Assembly: GCA_015689775.1 (NCBI GenBank)
Contig: WVSR01000004.1
Location: forward strand, 124,001-188,000
DNA from: Rhodobacterales bacterium LSUCC0387
GTDB taxonomy: Bacteria > Pseudomonadota > Alphaproteobacteria > Rhodobacterales > Rhodobacteraceae
Direction of reading: 5' to 3'
DNA: 64,000 nucleotides
A program made the position numbers and the translations under genes. Below are positions 46,870 through 58,676 of the stretch, piece by piece. Position 1 is the first letter of the stretch, and every line of letters begins with the position of its first letter. The notes beneath the pieces are model-generated. The model saw only the letters and a program-made list of their open reading frames with translations. It was not told the DNA's origin and ran no database searches.

Positions 46870-46902
46870 AAGAAAAATCCCGCGCCAAGGGTGGCACGGG
46901 GA
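46870..46902 (-). terminator. Probable terminator after the DUF4167 gene
   Basis: On the minus strand CCCGTGCC and GGCGCGGG form an imperfect stem with a short loop, followed by ATTTTTCTTGC. It lies about 30 bases past the DUF4167 stop and just beyond the convergent rsmA stop. Confidence 0.55.
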
Positions 46903-46930
46903 AAATGTCATAAGACAAGGTCACGCGCTG

Positions 46931-47491
46931 TTAATCTCCTTGCGCCTCGCTTGAGGCCGTAACTATTGGAGCGGCATCGCTGCCTGCCTCGTCAGATTTA
47001 CGCGGGCGGCGGGGGTCGCGCGGCGCCCGTTTGGCGCGAGGTTTGCTTTCGGGGGTGTCGACCAAGGTGCTGGCCTCCTCCCCATCGCCATCGGCGGCAA
47101 TCGCCAAACTATCCGTCTCACTGGGCATGACCTCTTGGCCCGTATCCTGCACAGTCTCGGCCTCGTCCTCGTTCGAATACCCACGGCGATCATGGCCATT
47201 CTGGCCGCCATTATGACTTTTCTGCTCTTCGCGGCGCGCGTCCATCTCGCGCTGCGCCTCGCTCAAGAGGCGGGAATAATGCTCAGAGTGTTGCAAGAAA
47301 TTCTCAGCTGCTACGCGATCATTGCTCAACTGGGCGTCACGGGCCAATTGCTGATATTTATCGATGATCTGCTGCGGTGTTCCGCGCACCTTCCCCTCTG
47401 GGCCAGAGCTGTCAAACACCCGATTGATGATATTGCCAACAGAGCGGTTACGGTTGCCCTTTGACCGCGAGCGGTTCTTTGATGATCTCAT
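46931..47491 (-). CDS. DUF4167 domain protein
   Basis: Small basic protein of the DUF4167 family, widespread in Alphaproteobacteria and of unclear function. The conserved N-terminal domain runs from MRSSKNRSRSKGNRNRSVGN through INRVFDSSGPEGKVRGT to about residue 75 (AAENFLQHSEHYSR). The rest is low-complexity and charged. Length is 186 residues. The ATG at 47491 matches the conserved start; the frame upstream to 47611 is unconserved. About 240 bases separate it from prmC. Confidence 0.88.
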   Translation of the reverse strand: MRSSKNRSRSKGNRNRSVGNIINRVFDSSGPEGKVRGTPQQIIDKYQQLARDAQLSNDRVAAENFLQHSEHYSRLLSEAQREMDARREEQKSHNGGQNGHDRRGYSNEDEAETVQDTGQEVMPSETDSLAIAADGDGEEASTLVDTPESKPRAKRAPRDPRRPRKSDEAGSDAAPIVTASSEAQGD

Positions 47492-47729
47492 TGTTCTTAT
47501 ATAGTCCAGTGTTGAAGCCATCCACGGCAGGGTGTCAGGCGGCCTAGTGCCAAGTCCGTGCCAATATCCACGATCAGCCTGTGCAATCTGTGCCTTTGTC
47601 CAGAATCTCATGGCTGTTATTTCGGGGGAATGTCTAAATAATTCCTCTCCCGCAACCTCCGATTGCCATGGCTGAGGGGCGCTTACAAGCGGAAAGTTAC
47701 AAAAACGGCGAAATTATCAGCTTTTTTGT

Positions 47730-48581
47730 CTAGGAAAACATCTCTTGCGCTACCACAACACGCGGCTTGCCTGCCAAATCCCGGATGACGCGCACAGACC
47801 GAAACCCTGCTTGGGCAAAAATTTGCGGCACCGTTTCGCCTTGATCGTAGCCGATTTCGACCATAACCGCCCCATCGCGCGCAAGATAGGCGCATGCCTC
47901 CGCAGCGATCGTGCGATATGCGCTCAGCCCGTCATGGCCATCGGTCAGCGCCGCAGCGCGCTCATGCAAGCGCAGTTCTTCGGGTAGACCTGCATAGGTT
48001 GCCTGGTCAATATAGGGCGGATTAGAGAGGACCAGATCAAACATCGCGGGTTCTGGCAGCGCCGCAAACCAAGGGCCTGTGAAAAACTGCAACCGCTCCG
48101 CCACGCCGTGGGTCTTTGCATTTTGTCGCGCACGAGCCAAAGCACCCTCGTCCAAATCAGTTGCGATACCCTGCGCCTCTGGCCGCGCAGCAAGCAGGCT
48201 GATTGCAATCACTCCCGTGCCTGTGCCTAGATCAAGAAAGCGCGTAAAGCTATGCGAGAGTGCGGCCTCCACCAAGGTTTCCGTATCAGGCCGCGGGGCC
48301 AAATCTCCCGCACCAACCGTGAAATCCAATCCCATAAATTCGGATTTCCCAATGATATGGGCTACAGATTGTCCACCAAGGCGGGCCTCCATCAATGCCT
48401 CAAAATCCGCGATGTGATTGTGGACGGCCAGATCATTGAGACAGGCTGACAACCCCGCCCCTGACAGGCCTGCAGCATGCGCCAATAAAAGGCGTGCATC
48501 GTGCTCAGCCTGATCTTGGGGCAAGCGGTGAGCCAGCCGCGCACGGGCGGCAGCGTAAAGATCCCGATAGCGCGCGCTCAC
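47730..48581 (-). CDS. prmC: Release factor glutamine methyltransferase
   Basis: Methylates the GGQ glutamine of RF1 and RF2. The catalytic NPPY motif is seen in LSNPPYIDQ (about 185-193), and the SAM loop [16 protein letters not shown] is near 115-130. Length is 283 residues. Its ATG overlaps the prfA stop (ATGA), linking the enzyme with one of its substrates. Confidence 0.94.
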   Translation of the reverse strand: MSARYRDLYAAARARLAHRLPQDQAEHDARLLLAHAAGLSGAGLSACLNDLAVHNHIADFEALMEARLGGQSVAHIIGKSEFMGLDFTVGAGDLAPRPDTETLVEAALSHSFTRFLDLGTGTGVIAISLLAARPEAQGIATDLDEGALARARQNAKTHGVAERLQFFTGPWFAALPEPAMFDLVLSNPPYIDQATYAGLPEELRLHERAAALTDGHDGLSAYRTIAAEACAYLARDGAVMVEIGYDQGETVPQIFAQAGFRSVRVIRDLAGKPRVVVAQEMFS

Positions 48582-49633
48582 CCGTCCATCTCAGCCAAAA
48601 GTGCGGCTTGATCATGGGCGGTCAGCGCGTCAATCATCTCGTCCAAATCGCCCGACAAGACCTGATCCAACTTATACAAGGTTAGATTGATCCGATGATC
48701 CGTCATGCGCCCTTGGGGAAAATTATAGGTGCGGATGCGCTCCGAACGATCGCCCGTCCCCACCTGACTTTTGCGCGAAGCGGCGCGGGCATCATCGGCC
48801 TTTTGCCGTTCTAGATCATAAAGCCGCGCGCGCAAGACCTGCATCGCAATCTCGCGGTTGCGGTGTTGTGACTTCTCCGATGAGGTGACGATGATCCCGG
48901 TTGGCAAATGGGTGATGCGCACGGCGCTGTCGGTGGTGTTCACGTGCTGACCACCCGCGCCTGACGCGCGCATTGTATCAATACGGATATCGGTGGCAGG
49001 GATGTCGATATCGATCTCCTCAGCCTCGGGCAGAACGGCCACAGTGGCGGCGGATGTATGGATCCGCCCGCCTGATTCCGTTTCTGGCACCCGCTGCACG
49101 CGATGAACACCAGACTCATATTTCATCCGCGCGAACACTCCCTCGCCCACGATCCGTGCGGTCACTTCGCGCACACCACCAAGCTCGGAGAGTTGCTGCT
49201 CAATCAATTCAAATTGCCACCCCCGCGCCTCGGCATAGCGTTGATACATCCGCAGCAAATCGCCCGCGAAAAGGGCCGCCTCATCGCCGCCAGTTCCTGG
49301 ACGAATTTCAAGAATGGCAGGGCGCGCATCGGCCGCATCTTTGGGCAAAAGCGCAATGCGCAATGCATATTCAACCTCCGGCAGCGCGATTTTCAGCCGT
49401 TCCAATTCTTCTTCGGCCAAGGCGCGCATCTCACGATCGGCTAACATTGCCTCGGCTCCCTGAAGGTCAGATTTTATCTGGTGATATTCGTCAATCTGCG
49501 TGACCACAGGTTTCAGCTGCGCATATTCGCGGCTAATTGCAGCAACCGCATCGGCGGCGGGACCTGCGTTTAATTGCGCCTCGAGATATTCGAAGCGGTC
49601 GACAATTTGGCGAAGGGGTTCTGCTGGCAACAT
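48578..49633 (-). CDS. prfA: Peptide chain release factor 1
   Basis: Reads UAA and UAG stop codons. RF-1 marks are the [18 protein letters not shown] stretch, the tripeptide region [13 protein letters not shown], and GGQ in [15 protein letters not shown] (about 225-239). Length is 351 residues. prmC follows with a four-base overlap. Confidence 0.96.
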   Translation of the reverse strand: MLPAEPLRQIVDRFEYLEAQLNAGPAADAVAAISREYAQLKPVVTQIDEYHQIKSDLQGAEAMLADREMRALAEEELERLKIALPEVEYALRIALLPKDAADARPAILEIRPGTGGDEAALFAGDLLRMYQRYAEARGWQFELIEQQLSELGGVREVTARIVGEGVFARMKYESGVHRVQRVPETESGGRIHTSAATVAVLPEAEEIDIDIPATDIRIDTMRASGAGGQHVNTTDSAVRITHLPTGIIVTSSEKSQHRNREIAMQVLRARLYDLERQKADDARAASRKSQVGTGDRSERIRTYNFPQGRMTDHRINLTLYKLDQVLSGDLDEMIDALTAHDQAALLAEMDG

Positions 49634-49678
49634 AGGCAGGGTTTGGCGAAGCGGCGCGGGCGCGTCAAGCCTGATTGA

Positions 49679-50134
49679 TCAGCGCGCAGCATGTAACGCA
49701 TCGACCCAATCGGCCACGCGCGCCGAATTTACCCCCAAATCACCATAGCCAAATCGCGACCGCGAGAAAATCTGAACCCGCGTTCCCCCCTCATCGGTGG
49801 GATCAAGCGTCAGACTTAGTACATCAGGAAAGCCCATCAAACGGCTACGATAGACATAGGTGACGAACCCATCTTGAGGTTGGCCTGCCAACAGAATGGC
49901 ACCATCGCTGCTGGCCTTGAGCGCGATATCTGCCGCCACATCCGCCGGACCACGCGGCAAAACCAATGCCTCATCCCCGACCATTAGGGCGAAATTAGAG
50001 GTTGATGGCGGCACCGCCAAAGCGGGGCGAATATGATCGCGCGCGACATCCATTGGCATGACGCGAAAGGCCACAGCCGCAAAAATTACGATGCCAAAAA
50101 GCGTTGCAACGGCAATGAATAATTTGAACAGCAT
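49679..50134 (-). CDS. DUF1499 family membrane-anchored protein
   Basis: A 151-residue protein with one N-terminal helix (about 4-24) and a soluble DUF1499 domain, recognised by the YRSRLMGFPDVLSL segment and the RVQIFSRSRFGYGDLGVNSARV ending, here quoted in part. Function is unknown. It lies 45 bases upstream of prfA on the same strand. Confidence 0.8.
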   Translation of the reverse strand: MLFKLFIAVATLFGIVIFAAVAFRVMPMDVARDHIRPALAVPPSTSNFALMVGDEALVLPRGPADVAADIALKASSDGAILLAGQPQDGFVTYVYRSRLMGFPDVLSLTLDPTDEGGTRVQIFSRSRFGYGDLGVNSARVADWVDALHAAR

Positions 50135-50309
50135 ATTTTACCCCCAACGATTTATCTTTACGCGAAGCCCATTTCATGCGAAACGAGCAGCGCTAGTTAT
50201 CTGATATCGCTCTTCTGTCCCTCTTTAAAGGCAACAGTGCAGCCTATCTTGCATGACGATTGCCAAGCTGCCGCATGGTGTGGGCAGCATAATGACAGGA
50301 GACACGGAA

Positions 50310-50516
50310 ATGGCCAATGGCACCGTGAAATGGTTTAATGCAACCAAAGGCTTCGGCTTCATCGCACCTGATGAAGGCGGCAAAGACGTATTCGTTCACA
50401 TTTCTGGTGTTGAGCGTTCTGGCCTCAAAGGCCTCAACGACGACCAGAAAGTTACTTATGAACTGGAAAAAGGCCGTGATGGCCGCGAAAGCGCCGTAAA
50501 TATCACGCTGGTCTAA
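50310..50516 (+). CDS. Cold-shock protein (CspA family)
   Basis: A single 68-residue cold-shock domain that binds single-stranded RNA or DNA. RNP1 reads KGFGFIAP and RNP2 reads VFVHIS, in the setting MANGTVKWFNATKGFGFI. The ATG at 50310 follows AGGAGACACGGAA; the upstream in-frame start at 50253 would precede the ribosome-binding site. A strong hairpin terminator follows. Confidence 0.96.
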   Translation: MANGTVKWFNATKGFGFIAPDEGGKDVFVHISGVERSGLKGLNDDQKVTYELEKGRDGRESAVNITLV

Positions 50517-50544
50517 GGCATAAGCCTGATTCAGTTTGGATTGG

Positions 50545-50577
50545 AAAAGGTGGGCTTTGGCCCGCCTTTTTCTTTTT
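50545..50577 (+). terminator. Hairpin terminator after the cold-shock gene
   Basis: A stem of about 11 bp (AAAAGGTGGGC, 50545-50555, with GCCCGCCTTTT, 50560-50570) closes on TTTG and runs into TTTTTCTTTTT. It ends just before the stop codon of oxyR and may serve both sides. Confidence 0.87.
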
Positions 50578-50579
50578 GG

Positions 50580-51515
50580 TCAAGCTATTTTGGGCATTAG
50601 CCCGTCCATCATGGCCTCGGCCGCGCCCGTTTCTGCCGCTTCGCGCACAACATTAGCCAATTTGCGCAACTGATTGGAAAGCGGGCTTGTGCGCCGCCAA
50701 ATCACGCCGATTTTGCGCGCAGGCGCAGGGGCACGAAACCGCGTCAAAGCCAAACTCGCAGAGCGCGTCTCAACAAGGACAGCCATTTCAGGAATAAGCG
50801 TCACCCCAATGCCCGCCCCTACCATCTGAACAAGCGTAGACAGCGATGACCCATCCATCACCTCGCGCGGGGTGTTTGCGCCAAGCGCGCAGAACGACAG
50901 AGCCTGGTCGCGGAAGCAATGCCCCTCCTCCAACAAAAGCAGTTTCATTTCACACAGGGAATTGGCATCGGGCACAGGCTTGCCTGCATCTTGGGGCGGG
51001 CGCACAAGAATGAAATCTTCTTGAAACACCTCCACCTCCTCAAAGCTGGACTCCGATATGGGCAGGGCCACAATGGCGGCATCCAACCGACCTTCTGACA
51101 ATTCAGAGATCAAGCGCGAGGTTATCGTTTCGCGCAACGCCAAATTGGCCTGCGGGTAATACTGCCCCATCAACCCCACTACGCGCGGCAAAAGATATGG
51201 CGCAATGGTGGGGATCACACCAAGACGCAGGCGCCCCAAATCATCGCCGCGCGCCGCACGCGCACTGTCGCCTAGATCGTCAATCTCGGCCAAGATCCGC
51301 TTCGAGCGGGCCAAAAACCCGACCCCAAAGGGGGTGGGTCGTACATGTCGGGCCGCGCGCTCGAACAGGGCCAGACCCAAACTGTCCTCTAAGGCCAGAA
51401 TTTGCATCGACAATGCAGGCTGCGAGATTGCGGATGCGGCGGCGGCATGTCCAAAATGCCTATGCTCGGCCACGGCCACCGCATATCGCAACTGTTTTAA
51501 GGTGATAGTAGTCAT
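50580..51515 (-). CDS. oxyR: OxyR, hydrogen peroxide sensor (LysR family)
   Basis: LysR-type regulator with an N-terminal winged helix (about 1-60) and a substrate-binding domain. The redox cysteines of OxyR are conserved: Cys200 in EEGHCFRDQ and Cys209 in LSFCALG. Length is 311 residues. It is divergent from katG across 174 bases, the classic arrangement in which oxidised OxyR activates the catalase gene. Confidence 0.92.
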   Translation of the reverse strand: MTTITLKQLRYAVAVAEHRHFGHAAAASAISQPALSMQILALEDSLGLALFERAARHVRPTPFGVGFLARSKRILAEIDDLGDSARAARGDDLGRLRLGVIPTIAPYLLPRVVGLMGQYYPQANLALRETITSRLISELSEGRLDAAIVALPISESSFEEVEVFQEDFILVRPPQDAGKPVPDANSLCEMKLLLLEEGHCFRDQALSFCALGANTPREVMDGSSLSTLVQMVGAGIGVTLIPEMAVLVETRSASLALTRFRAPAPARKIGVIWRRTSPLSNQLRKLANVVREAAETGAAEAMMDGLMPKIA

Positions 51516-51524
51516 AACAAAACC

Positions 51525-51539
51525 TGATCGTTTGCATCA
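51525..51539. promoter_or_regulatory. Candidate OxyR/LysR binding site between oxyR and katG
   Basis: TGATCGTTTGCATCA is a partly symmetric T-N11-A type element ten bases upstream of the oxyR start. LysR regulators usually bind such motifs in the divergent promoter. It is a single weak candidate and not a proven operator. Confidence 0.3.
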
Positions 51540-51563
51540 GAAAATCAAAATTAAACTAATTGA

Positions 51564-53852
<2,289 letters not shown>

Positions 53853-53875
53853 AACACGCGCATAAACGAAGACAG

Positions 53876-53906
53876 ACGCACGCCTCAAAGGGGCGTGCGT
53901 TTTTTA
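53876..53906 (+). terminator. Hairpin terminator after katG
   Basis: ACGCACGCC (53876-53884) pairs perfectly with GGCGTGCGT (53892-53900) and runs into TTTTTT. It lies 24 bases past the katG stop. Confidence 0.88.
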
Positions 53907-53945
53907 CCTTTTACAGATCAAACCTGCCTGCTAGCCCTAGGCGCA

Positions 53946-54224
53946 TGCAAACGGCACTTATCCTGATAATCGCTGTGGCTGTTGCGGGTCTATTCATCTA
54001 GCCACACTTGGCAAAATTTACCCTTTGGCGCGCGGCGATCACCCCGTTTGGCATCGATTATCGCCAGCGGGTTTCTGGTTCTTGGGCCCGTTTTGCACCA
54101 AGCATTTGGGGCCTATGCCGCGCTTGCGGCGGCATACACAGGCGATTGGCCAAAGCGTCTCTTCTTTTTTGCGATGGCTCTCTTGGGTGGGGCGATCACT
54201 CTATTCAGCACTTCGGTCGAATAG
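53946..54224 (+). pseudogene. Broken small membrane-protein gene
   Basis: From the ATG at 53946 the frame reads MQTALILIIAVAVAGLFI, then a TAG, then PHLAKFTLWRAAITP. After that the homologous reading shifts by one base (an extra T in CCGTTTGG) to LASIIASGFLVLGPVLHQAF, and continues hydrophobic to STSVE at 54224. The string WRA..TPLASIIxSGFLVLGP resembles a conserved N-terminal membrane segment of Rhodobacterales proteins. Two lesions, an in-frame stop and a frameshift, mark it as decayed unless both are sequencing errors. Confidence 0.5.
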
Positions 54225-54986
54225 CCGCTCGGCCATTAAGCGCCCCACTCGCAAGGCTGGCGCAATCCCAGCCAGATGACACATATGCCACGCCATCACT
54301 TGGTTTGACGACAAGGCAACAGCGCCCGTCTCCGCCTCGATGGCATCAATCACATCCAAGGTGCGCAAATTCGTGCAGGACAAAAACACCGCCTCTGCCC
54401 CGCCCCGGTGCAACAACGCCGTTGCCGCGCGGGTCACAGAGGTGCCATCGATGAGCGCAACTGCGTGTTCGCGCGCCTCGTTGAACGTTCCGAATATGGG
54501 GCTTTCCACCCCTTGGGCTGCGACCGCAGTCCGCAAACGACTTGAGACCTCGGGCACATAGGGCGACAAAAACGCTAAGCGCGTGATCTCCATATGACGG
54601 CAGGCCGCCACGAGCGCAGAAAGCGGATCGGTCACATGGGTCGCCGGACACCCCTGGCGCAGCAATTCAGCCACTCGTCCCGCCCCGATCACCGATGTCG
54701 CCGAGGTGCAACCATATCCCAATACGTCAAAGTCCAAAGGTGGCGGCATCAGGGCGGCGGCTTGGCTCAGATGCCCCTCCATCGCGGCGAGACTGTCGGA
54801 ACTGACGGTTTCAGAACTGGGAACGCGGCTGATATAGAGGGCCACATCCTCTTGCGGTATGATACGACGCAGATCGTGTTCTAGGGTTTCATCGGATTGC
54901 AACACGACCATGCCCAGCACGGCACGCCGCCCTAAAATGGGTGCAACAGTATAGTCAAACACATCTTCCATGGCCAAGGGCCCCAT
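54201..54986 (-). CDS. Asp/Glu racemase superfamily protein (maleate isomerase/EutA-like)
   Basis: Protein of the aspartate/glutamate racemase superfamily near maleate isomerase, arylmalonate decarboxylase and the EutA ectoine-catabolism proteins. The two catalytic cysteines are in LGYGCTSATSVIG (about 90-102) and VFLSCTNLRTLDVID (about 202-216). Length is 261 residues. The substrate is not clear. ATGs at 54986 and 54971 are both possible. Its last codons overlap the end of the broken membrane gene on the other strand. Confidence 0.75.
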   Translation of the reverse strand: MGPLAMEDVFDYTVAPILGRRAVLGMVVLQSDETLEHDLRRIIPQEDVALYISRVPSSETVSSDSLAAMEGHLSQAAALMPPPLDFDVLGYGCTSATSVIGAGRVAELLRQGCPATHVTDPLSALVAACRHMEITRLAFLSPYVPEVSSRLRTAVAAQGVESPIFGTFNEAREHAVALIDGTSVTRAATALLHRGGAEAVFLSCTNLRTLDVIDAIEAETGAVALSSNQVMAWHMCHLAGIAPALRVGRLMAERLFDRSAE

Positions 54987-55265
54987 GCGTGATCGCCGTT
55001 GCCCCCTAGGCTGAGGGTTTTTTGTGATAAATCATGCGCGCCCTGCGACCTCTCACAGCCTATTTGCGCCGCTTTCGCCCCTTTGGCCAAGTCACCTTTT
55101 AGAATACAAAAGACCAACATAAGATTTTTCTATCACGTGTAATTACTCATACACAACTAATTGAATATGACATAGTTTTTGTCGCTACCAAAAGGCATGA
55201 GATCTGCGACCTATCCGACAGACACATCTTTTTGCCGCATTTCTGCTACCCTTGGTGGCACCCGA

Positions 55266-56093
55266 CTAACCCATTACAATCGCGTATAGGAAGCGCAAAC
55301 AGACTAGCGCAAGGAAGATGCCAAAGGCCAATTCCAGATGCCGTCGCGACAAGCTATGCGCCAATTTCACGCCCAAATTCGCAGTCGAAATGGTGGTTGG
55401 CACAAAGAGGATCATCCCCAAGAAAGAGACATATCCAATGGCATCCATCGGCAACCCTTCTTGGCCGAGGCCCGCGATCATATAGCCAATCGCACCGGGC
55501 ACCGAGATCAAAACCCCTATCCCAGCCGATGTGGCCACCGCCTGATGAATGGGGCGGCCATGAAGTGTCATGATCATATTCGAAATCTGACCCCCACCAA
55601 TTCCCATCAGGGCCGACAAAAGGCCAATCAAACCGCCATAGGAGTAGAGCCCTGCGCCCGTGGGCAAATCGCCGCCCAAATCCCACTTCTTCACGCCGGA
55701 GATCATCTTGATAGCATTGGCCCCTGCCACCACAACAAAAACGGTCTGAAATACGAAAGGCGGTGCGAAACGGGCCAAGCCAGCCCCGATCAGTACCCCC
55801 GCCAGAATAGGCAGCGCCCATGATTTCAACAGCGCCTCATCCACTGCTCCGCGGGCGCGGTGTCCCATATAAGAGCGGATTGAGGTGGGGATGATAATGG
55901 CCAGAGATGTACCAACCGCCAACGGCATCCGCACCTCATCCGAGAGGCCCGAGAAGCCAAACACTTCATAAAGCACAGGCACAATCATCGCGCCCCCACC
56001 TACGCCGAATAGTCCCGCGAGCACGCCGGTCACTGCGCCCGCTGCAAGCAGCATCACCGCCACGATGGCGAATTCCGCCGTCATGAAATCCAT
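55266..56093 (-). CDS. TauE/SafE family sulfite exporter
   Basis: Membrane permease of the TauE/SafE (DUF81) family with about eight helices. The repeated hallmark is GVLAGLFGVGGGAMIVPVLY near 23-42 and LLSALMGIGGGQISN near 158-172. Length is 275 residues. Members export sulfite, sulfoacetate or other organosulfur anions; the substrate here is unknown. About 280 bases of AT-rich intergenic DNA separate it from the racemase-like gene. Confidence 0.85.
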   Translation of the reverse strand: MDFMTAEFAIVAVMLLAAGAVTGVLAGLFGVGGGAMIVPVLYEVFGFSGLSDEVRMPLAVGTSLAIIIPTSIRSYMGHRARGAVDEALLKSWALPILAGVLIGAGLARFAPPFVFQTVFVVVAGANAIKMISGVKKWDLGGDLPTGAGLYSYGGLIGLLSALMGIGGGQISNMIMTLHGRPIHQAVATSAGIGVLISVPGAIGYMIAGLGQEGLPMDAIGYVSFLGMILFVPTTISTANLGVKLAHSLSRRHLELAFGIFLALVCLRFLYAIVMG

Positions 56094-56205
56094 TTTGTTA
56101 CTCCAGAAAATGCGCAGTCGCTATCACGGGATGTGCACGGCACTCGCGCCAATGTGGCCCTTACATACGAAAGCACCGCGGCGCTGCCAAGCGTAGAAAA
56201 GCACC

Positions 56206-56655
56206 CTAAAGGGTGCCGTCAATTACATAGGCCAGAATTTTTGCAACCTCTGCGGGCGTCTCAGTAACGGCAAGGGCCGCCGCATCAATCTCTTTTAGCG
56301 CGTGTTGATGATCTGCCCCATGTATTACAATCAGCGACTTGCCCAAGGCCGCAGCATATCCCGCGTCAAAGGCGGCGTTCCATTGCTTGTATTTCTCGCC
56401 AAAGCGCACAACCACGATATCGGCATCCGCAATCGCCTTGCGGGTGCGAATGGCATTTATCTTTGCCCCTTTATGGTCATGCCAAAATTTCTGATCCTCA
56501 GCCCCCAAAAGGGCCACGCCGCAATCATCACTGGCCGCGTGATCGGTCACGGGTGCCGTAAAGCGAACGGAAAGGCCAGCTTCGACACAGGCGGCGATGA
56601 TCTCCTCGCGCCATGTCGTGTGAATCTCGCCTGAAAGGTAAACTGTTAAATCCAT
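56206..56655 (-). CDS. YtoQ family protein
   Basis: A 149-residue protein of the YtoQ family with a nucleoside-deoxyribosyltransferase-like fold. Recognised from MDLTVYLSGEIHTTWREEI, the DCGVALLGAEDQKFWHDHKG block and VVRFGEKYKQWNAAFDAGYA. Biochemical role is unknown. It lies 26 bases upstream from the stop of the Ldh_2 gene, on the same strand. Confidence 0.85.
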   Translation of the reverse strand: MDLTVYLSGEIHTTWREEIIAACVEAGLSVRFTAPVTDHAASDDCGVALLGAEDQKFWHDHKGAKINAIRTRKAIADADIVVVRFGEKYKQWNAAFDAGYAAALGKSLIVIHGADHQHALKEIDAAALAVTETPAEVAKILAYVIDGTL

Positions 56656-56681
56656 TGGTTCTCTTCCTGTCTCGCGGCGGG

Positions 56682-57662
56682 TTACGCAACTAATCCTGTG
56701 ATCTTATCCCAAAGGAGTTGAGGCACATCCACCGATGTCTCCCTCACTCGCCCCCGACCGGGAACGCGCGCTCCCTCATCTTCGGCCACAGCCTCCAACA
56801 GTCGTGTGATCCGCGCGCCAAACTGATCGCTAAATGTGTCCGTATCCATCGCCAAATAGAATTGCCCCAATCTATGCGGCGGCCCATCTGGTAATTTCAG
56901 CCCCCCCACATCCAGCGAATTGACGGAACCCGTCATCGCCGCAGCCAAGACCTCAGCCATAATGCCAAATCCCCACCCCTTATAGCCACCCGCACTCAAC
57001 AACGCGCCTTGCAAGGCTGCTTCAGGATCGGTTGTGGGGCGGCCCTCGGCATCCACGGCCCATCCTAGGGGTATGTGTTCCCCAGCATATTTCGCCATCG
57101 TGATTTTTCCCAAAGCCACCGCCGAGGTCGAGAAATCAAAATGAACCGACAGCCCCCCCTGCCCATCGGGAACGGACATGGCGATAGGATTGGTGCCGAT
57201 GACGCGCCGCTTGCCATTTGGCGCCGCCACAACGGGCGAGGCGTTGGTAAAGCCAACGCAAAGCTTGCCTTTTTGCGCAATTTGTTCTGTGAAATAGCCA
57301 AGAGAGGTGCAGGTGTGGCTTTGCGCCACGGCCAACATGGCCACGCCTGTTTCATCCACCAGATCGCAGAATTGATCTTTGGCCGCGTTAAAGGCGGGTT
57401 GGGCGAAGCCAAGCCGCGCATCTGACAAGATCGCCGCGGCCTTTGGACGACTGACGACAGGCATCACCTGCCCGTTAACGCGCCCTGAGGCTAATTGCAC
57501 ACAATAGCTTTCGACATATTGCAGGCCGCAAATCACATTGCCATGCGCCTCGGAATGGGCGGTGGCGCGGGCCACCTCCCCCGCCTGCCATGCCCCCGCC
57601 CCATGGGCCATGAGCGCGGCTTTGGTCACGGTTTCAATCTCGCTAATCGCCACTTGCGCCAT
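56682..57662 (-). CDS. Malate/L-lactate dehydrogenase (Ldh_2) family oxidoreductase
   Basis: NAD(P)-dependent reductase of the Ldh_2 fold, a group that includes malate and ureidoglycolate dehydrogenases and piperideine/pyrroline-2-carboxylate reductases. The NADPH-binding regions NGKRRVIGTNPIAMSVP and SAGGYKGWGFGIMAEVLAAA are clear. Length is 326 residues. The ATG at 57662 (MAQVAISEIETV) is taken; upstream residues in frame to 57731 are not conserved. It lies next to a LysR gene and a divergent ALDH gene, so a role in catabolism of an imino/oxo acid is plausible but unproven. Confidence 0.82.
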   Translation of the reverse strand: MAQVAISEIETVTKAALMAHGAGAWQAGEVARATAHSEAHGNVICGLQYVESYCVQLASGRVNGQVMPVVSRPKAAAILSDARLGFAQPAFNAAKDQFCDLVDETGVAMLAVAQSHTCTSLGYFTEQIAQKGKLCVGFTNASPVVAAPNGKRRVIGTNPIAMSVPDGQGGLSVHFDFSTSAVALGKITMAKYAGEHIPLGWAVDAEGRPTTDPEAALQGALLSAGGYKGWGFGIMAEVLAAAMTGSVNSLDVGGLKLPDGPPHRLGQFYLAMDTDTFSDQFGARITRLLEAVAEDEGARVPGRGRVRETSVDVPQLLWDKITGLVA

Positions 57663-57694
57663 GGCCGCCCTCCCTTTGGTAGTTGTGTCAAAGG

Positions 57695-58582
57695 CTAAGG
57701 GTTTGGCGCAAGTGGTGCAAGCAAGTCCCAAAATGACTGCGCAACAGGGCTAAGGTGGGCGGAGCGGTTCCTTATTTTACATAGCTCACGGCGGCTATGC
57801 GGATCATCTGGCGCAAAGAACCGCAAGGCAGGGTCGGCCTCGGCCATCGCAGTTTGGGGCAAAATCGTGATCCCGATGCCCGCTCGCACAAAGGCCAACA
57901 GTGCCGTGGTATTGCGTGCCTCAATACGGCAATCTTGCAGCCCTTCAGTCACGCTGGGGTGATCAACCAAATCGCAAAGCGGATTGGCGATCAGCGGCTC
58001 GTGGATCAAATCTTGCCATTGCACACCGCGCCCCTTGGTCATCTGCGCAAATCGCCCATCATGGCGCGCGAGAATCCCCAACGGGTCGCTCAAGATGACC
58101 TCTGCCTCAACGGATGGTGCGGCATTGGCAAGCGGGGATTGCGAGATTATCCCAATATCCACCTCCCCCATTGCCACTTGCGCAATGACAGTGGCGGTGT
58201 CGCTGTCGCGAATATCAAGGCGCACATCGGGGCGGGCCTGCGAAAAGGCCAAAACCGCACGGGGCAAAAGCGTGATGGTCGCCGAAGGCACCGCCATCAC
58301 CCGCACAGTTCCTGCCAAGGAGCGCGCATGGCGCGCAATGGCATCAATACTGCGGGTGTAGGAATTGGTGACGCGCCGCGCCTCCTCTAGCACCAAACGC
58401 CCCAAAGGGGTGAGGCGATTTTTGCGATCCGTTTCAAAGAGGGGCGCGCCCACCTGGGCTTCAAGCTGTGACAGGGCCATCGACAGGGCCGATGGCGTGC
58501 GCCCCAATTTCTGTGCCGCAAGCGCCAAGGCCCCCTCTTCGGCTACGGCCAAAAACACGCGCAACATCTCTATCTTAATCAT
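57695..58582 (-). CDS. LysR-family transcriptional regulator
   Basis: Regulator with an N-terminal winged helix (MIKIEMLRVFLAVAEEGALA, then KLGRTPSALSMALSQLEAQV) and a periplasmic-binding-like effector domain (from about 90). Length is 295 residues. It is divergent from the aldehyde dehydrogenase gene, with a perfect inverted repeat three bases upstream of its own start. It probably controls both itself and the divergent operon. Confidence 0.88.
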   Translation of the reverse strand: MIKIEMLRVFLAVAEEGALALAAQKLGRTPSALSMALSQLEAQVGAPLFETDRKNRLTPLGRLVLEEARRVTNSYTRSIDAIARHARSLAGTVRVMAVPSATITLLPRAVLAFSQARPDVRLDIRDSDTATVIAQVAMGEVDIGIISQSPLANAAPSVEAEVILSDPLGILARHDGRFAQMTKGRGVQWQDLIHEPLIANPLCDLVDHPSVTEGLQDCRIEARNTTALLAFVRAGIGITILPQTAMAEADPALRFFAPDDPHSRRELCKIRNRSAHLSPVAQSFWDLLAPLAPNP

Positions 58583-58584
58583 GA

Positions 58585-58599
58585 TTCAGAATTACTGAA
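58585..58599. promoter_or_regulatory. LysR-type box between the LysR and ALDH genes
   Basis: TTCAG-N5-CTGAA is a perfect 5-bp inverted repeat with the T-N11-A spacing used by LysR regulators. It lies in an AT-rich 94-base divergent promoter region, directly upstream of the LysR start. The site is a prediction by pattern. Confidence 0.5.
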
Positions 58600-58676
58600 A
58601 TTTTTTTCAATAATTTTAGATTGTCTGAATTATATACTTCTGTCTAGGTAGAACCATCGGTAGCAGGGACGGTTTT

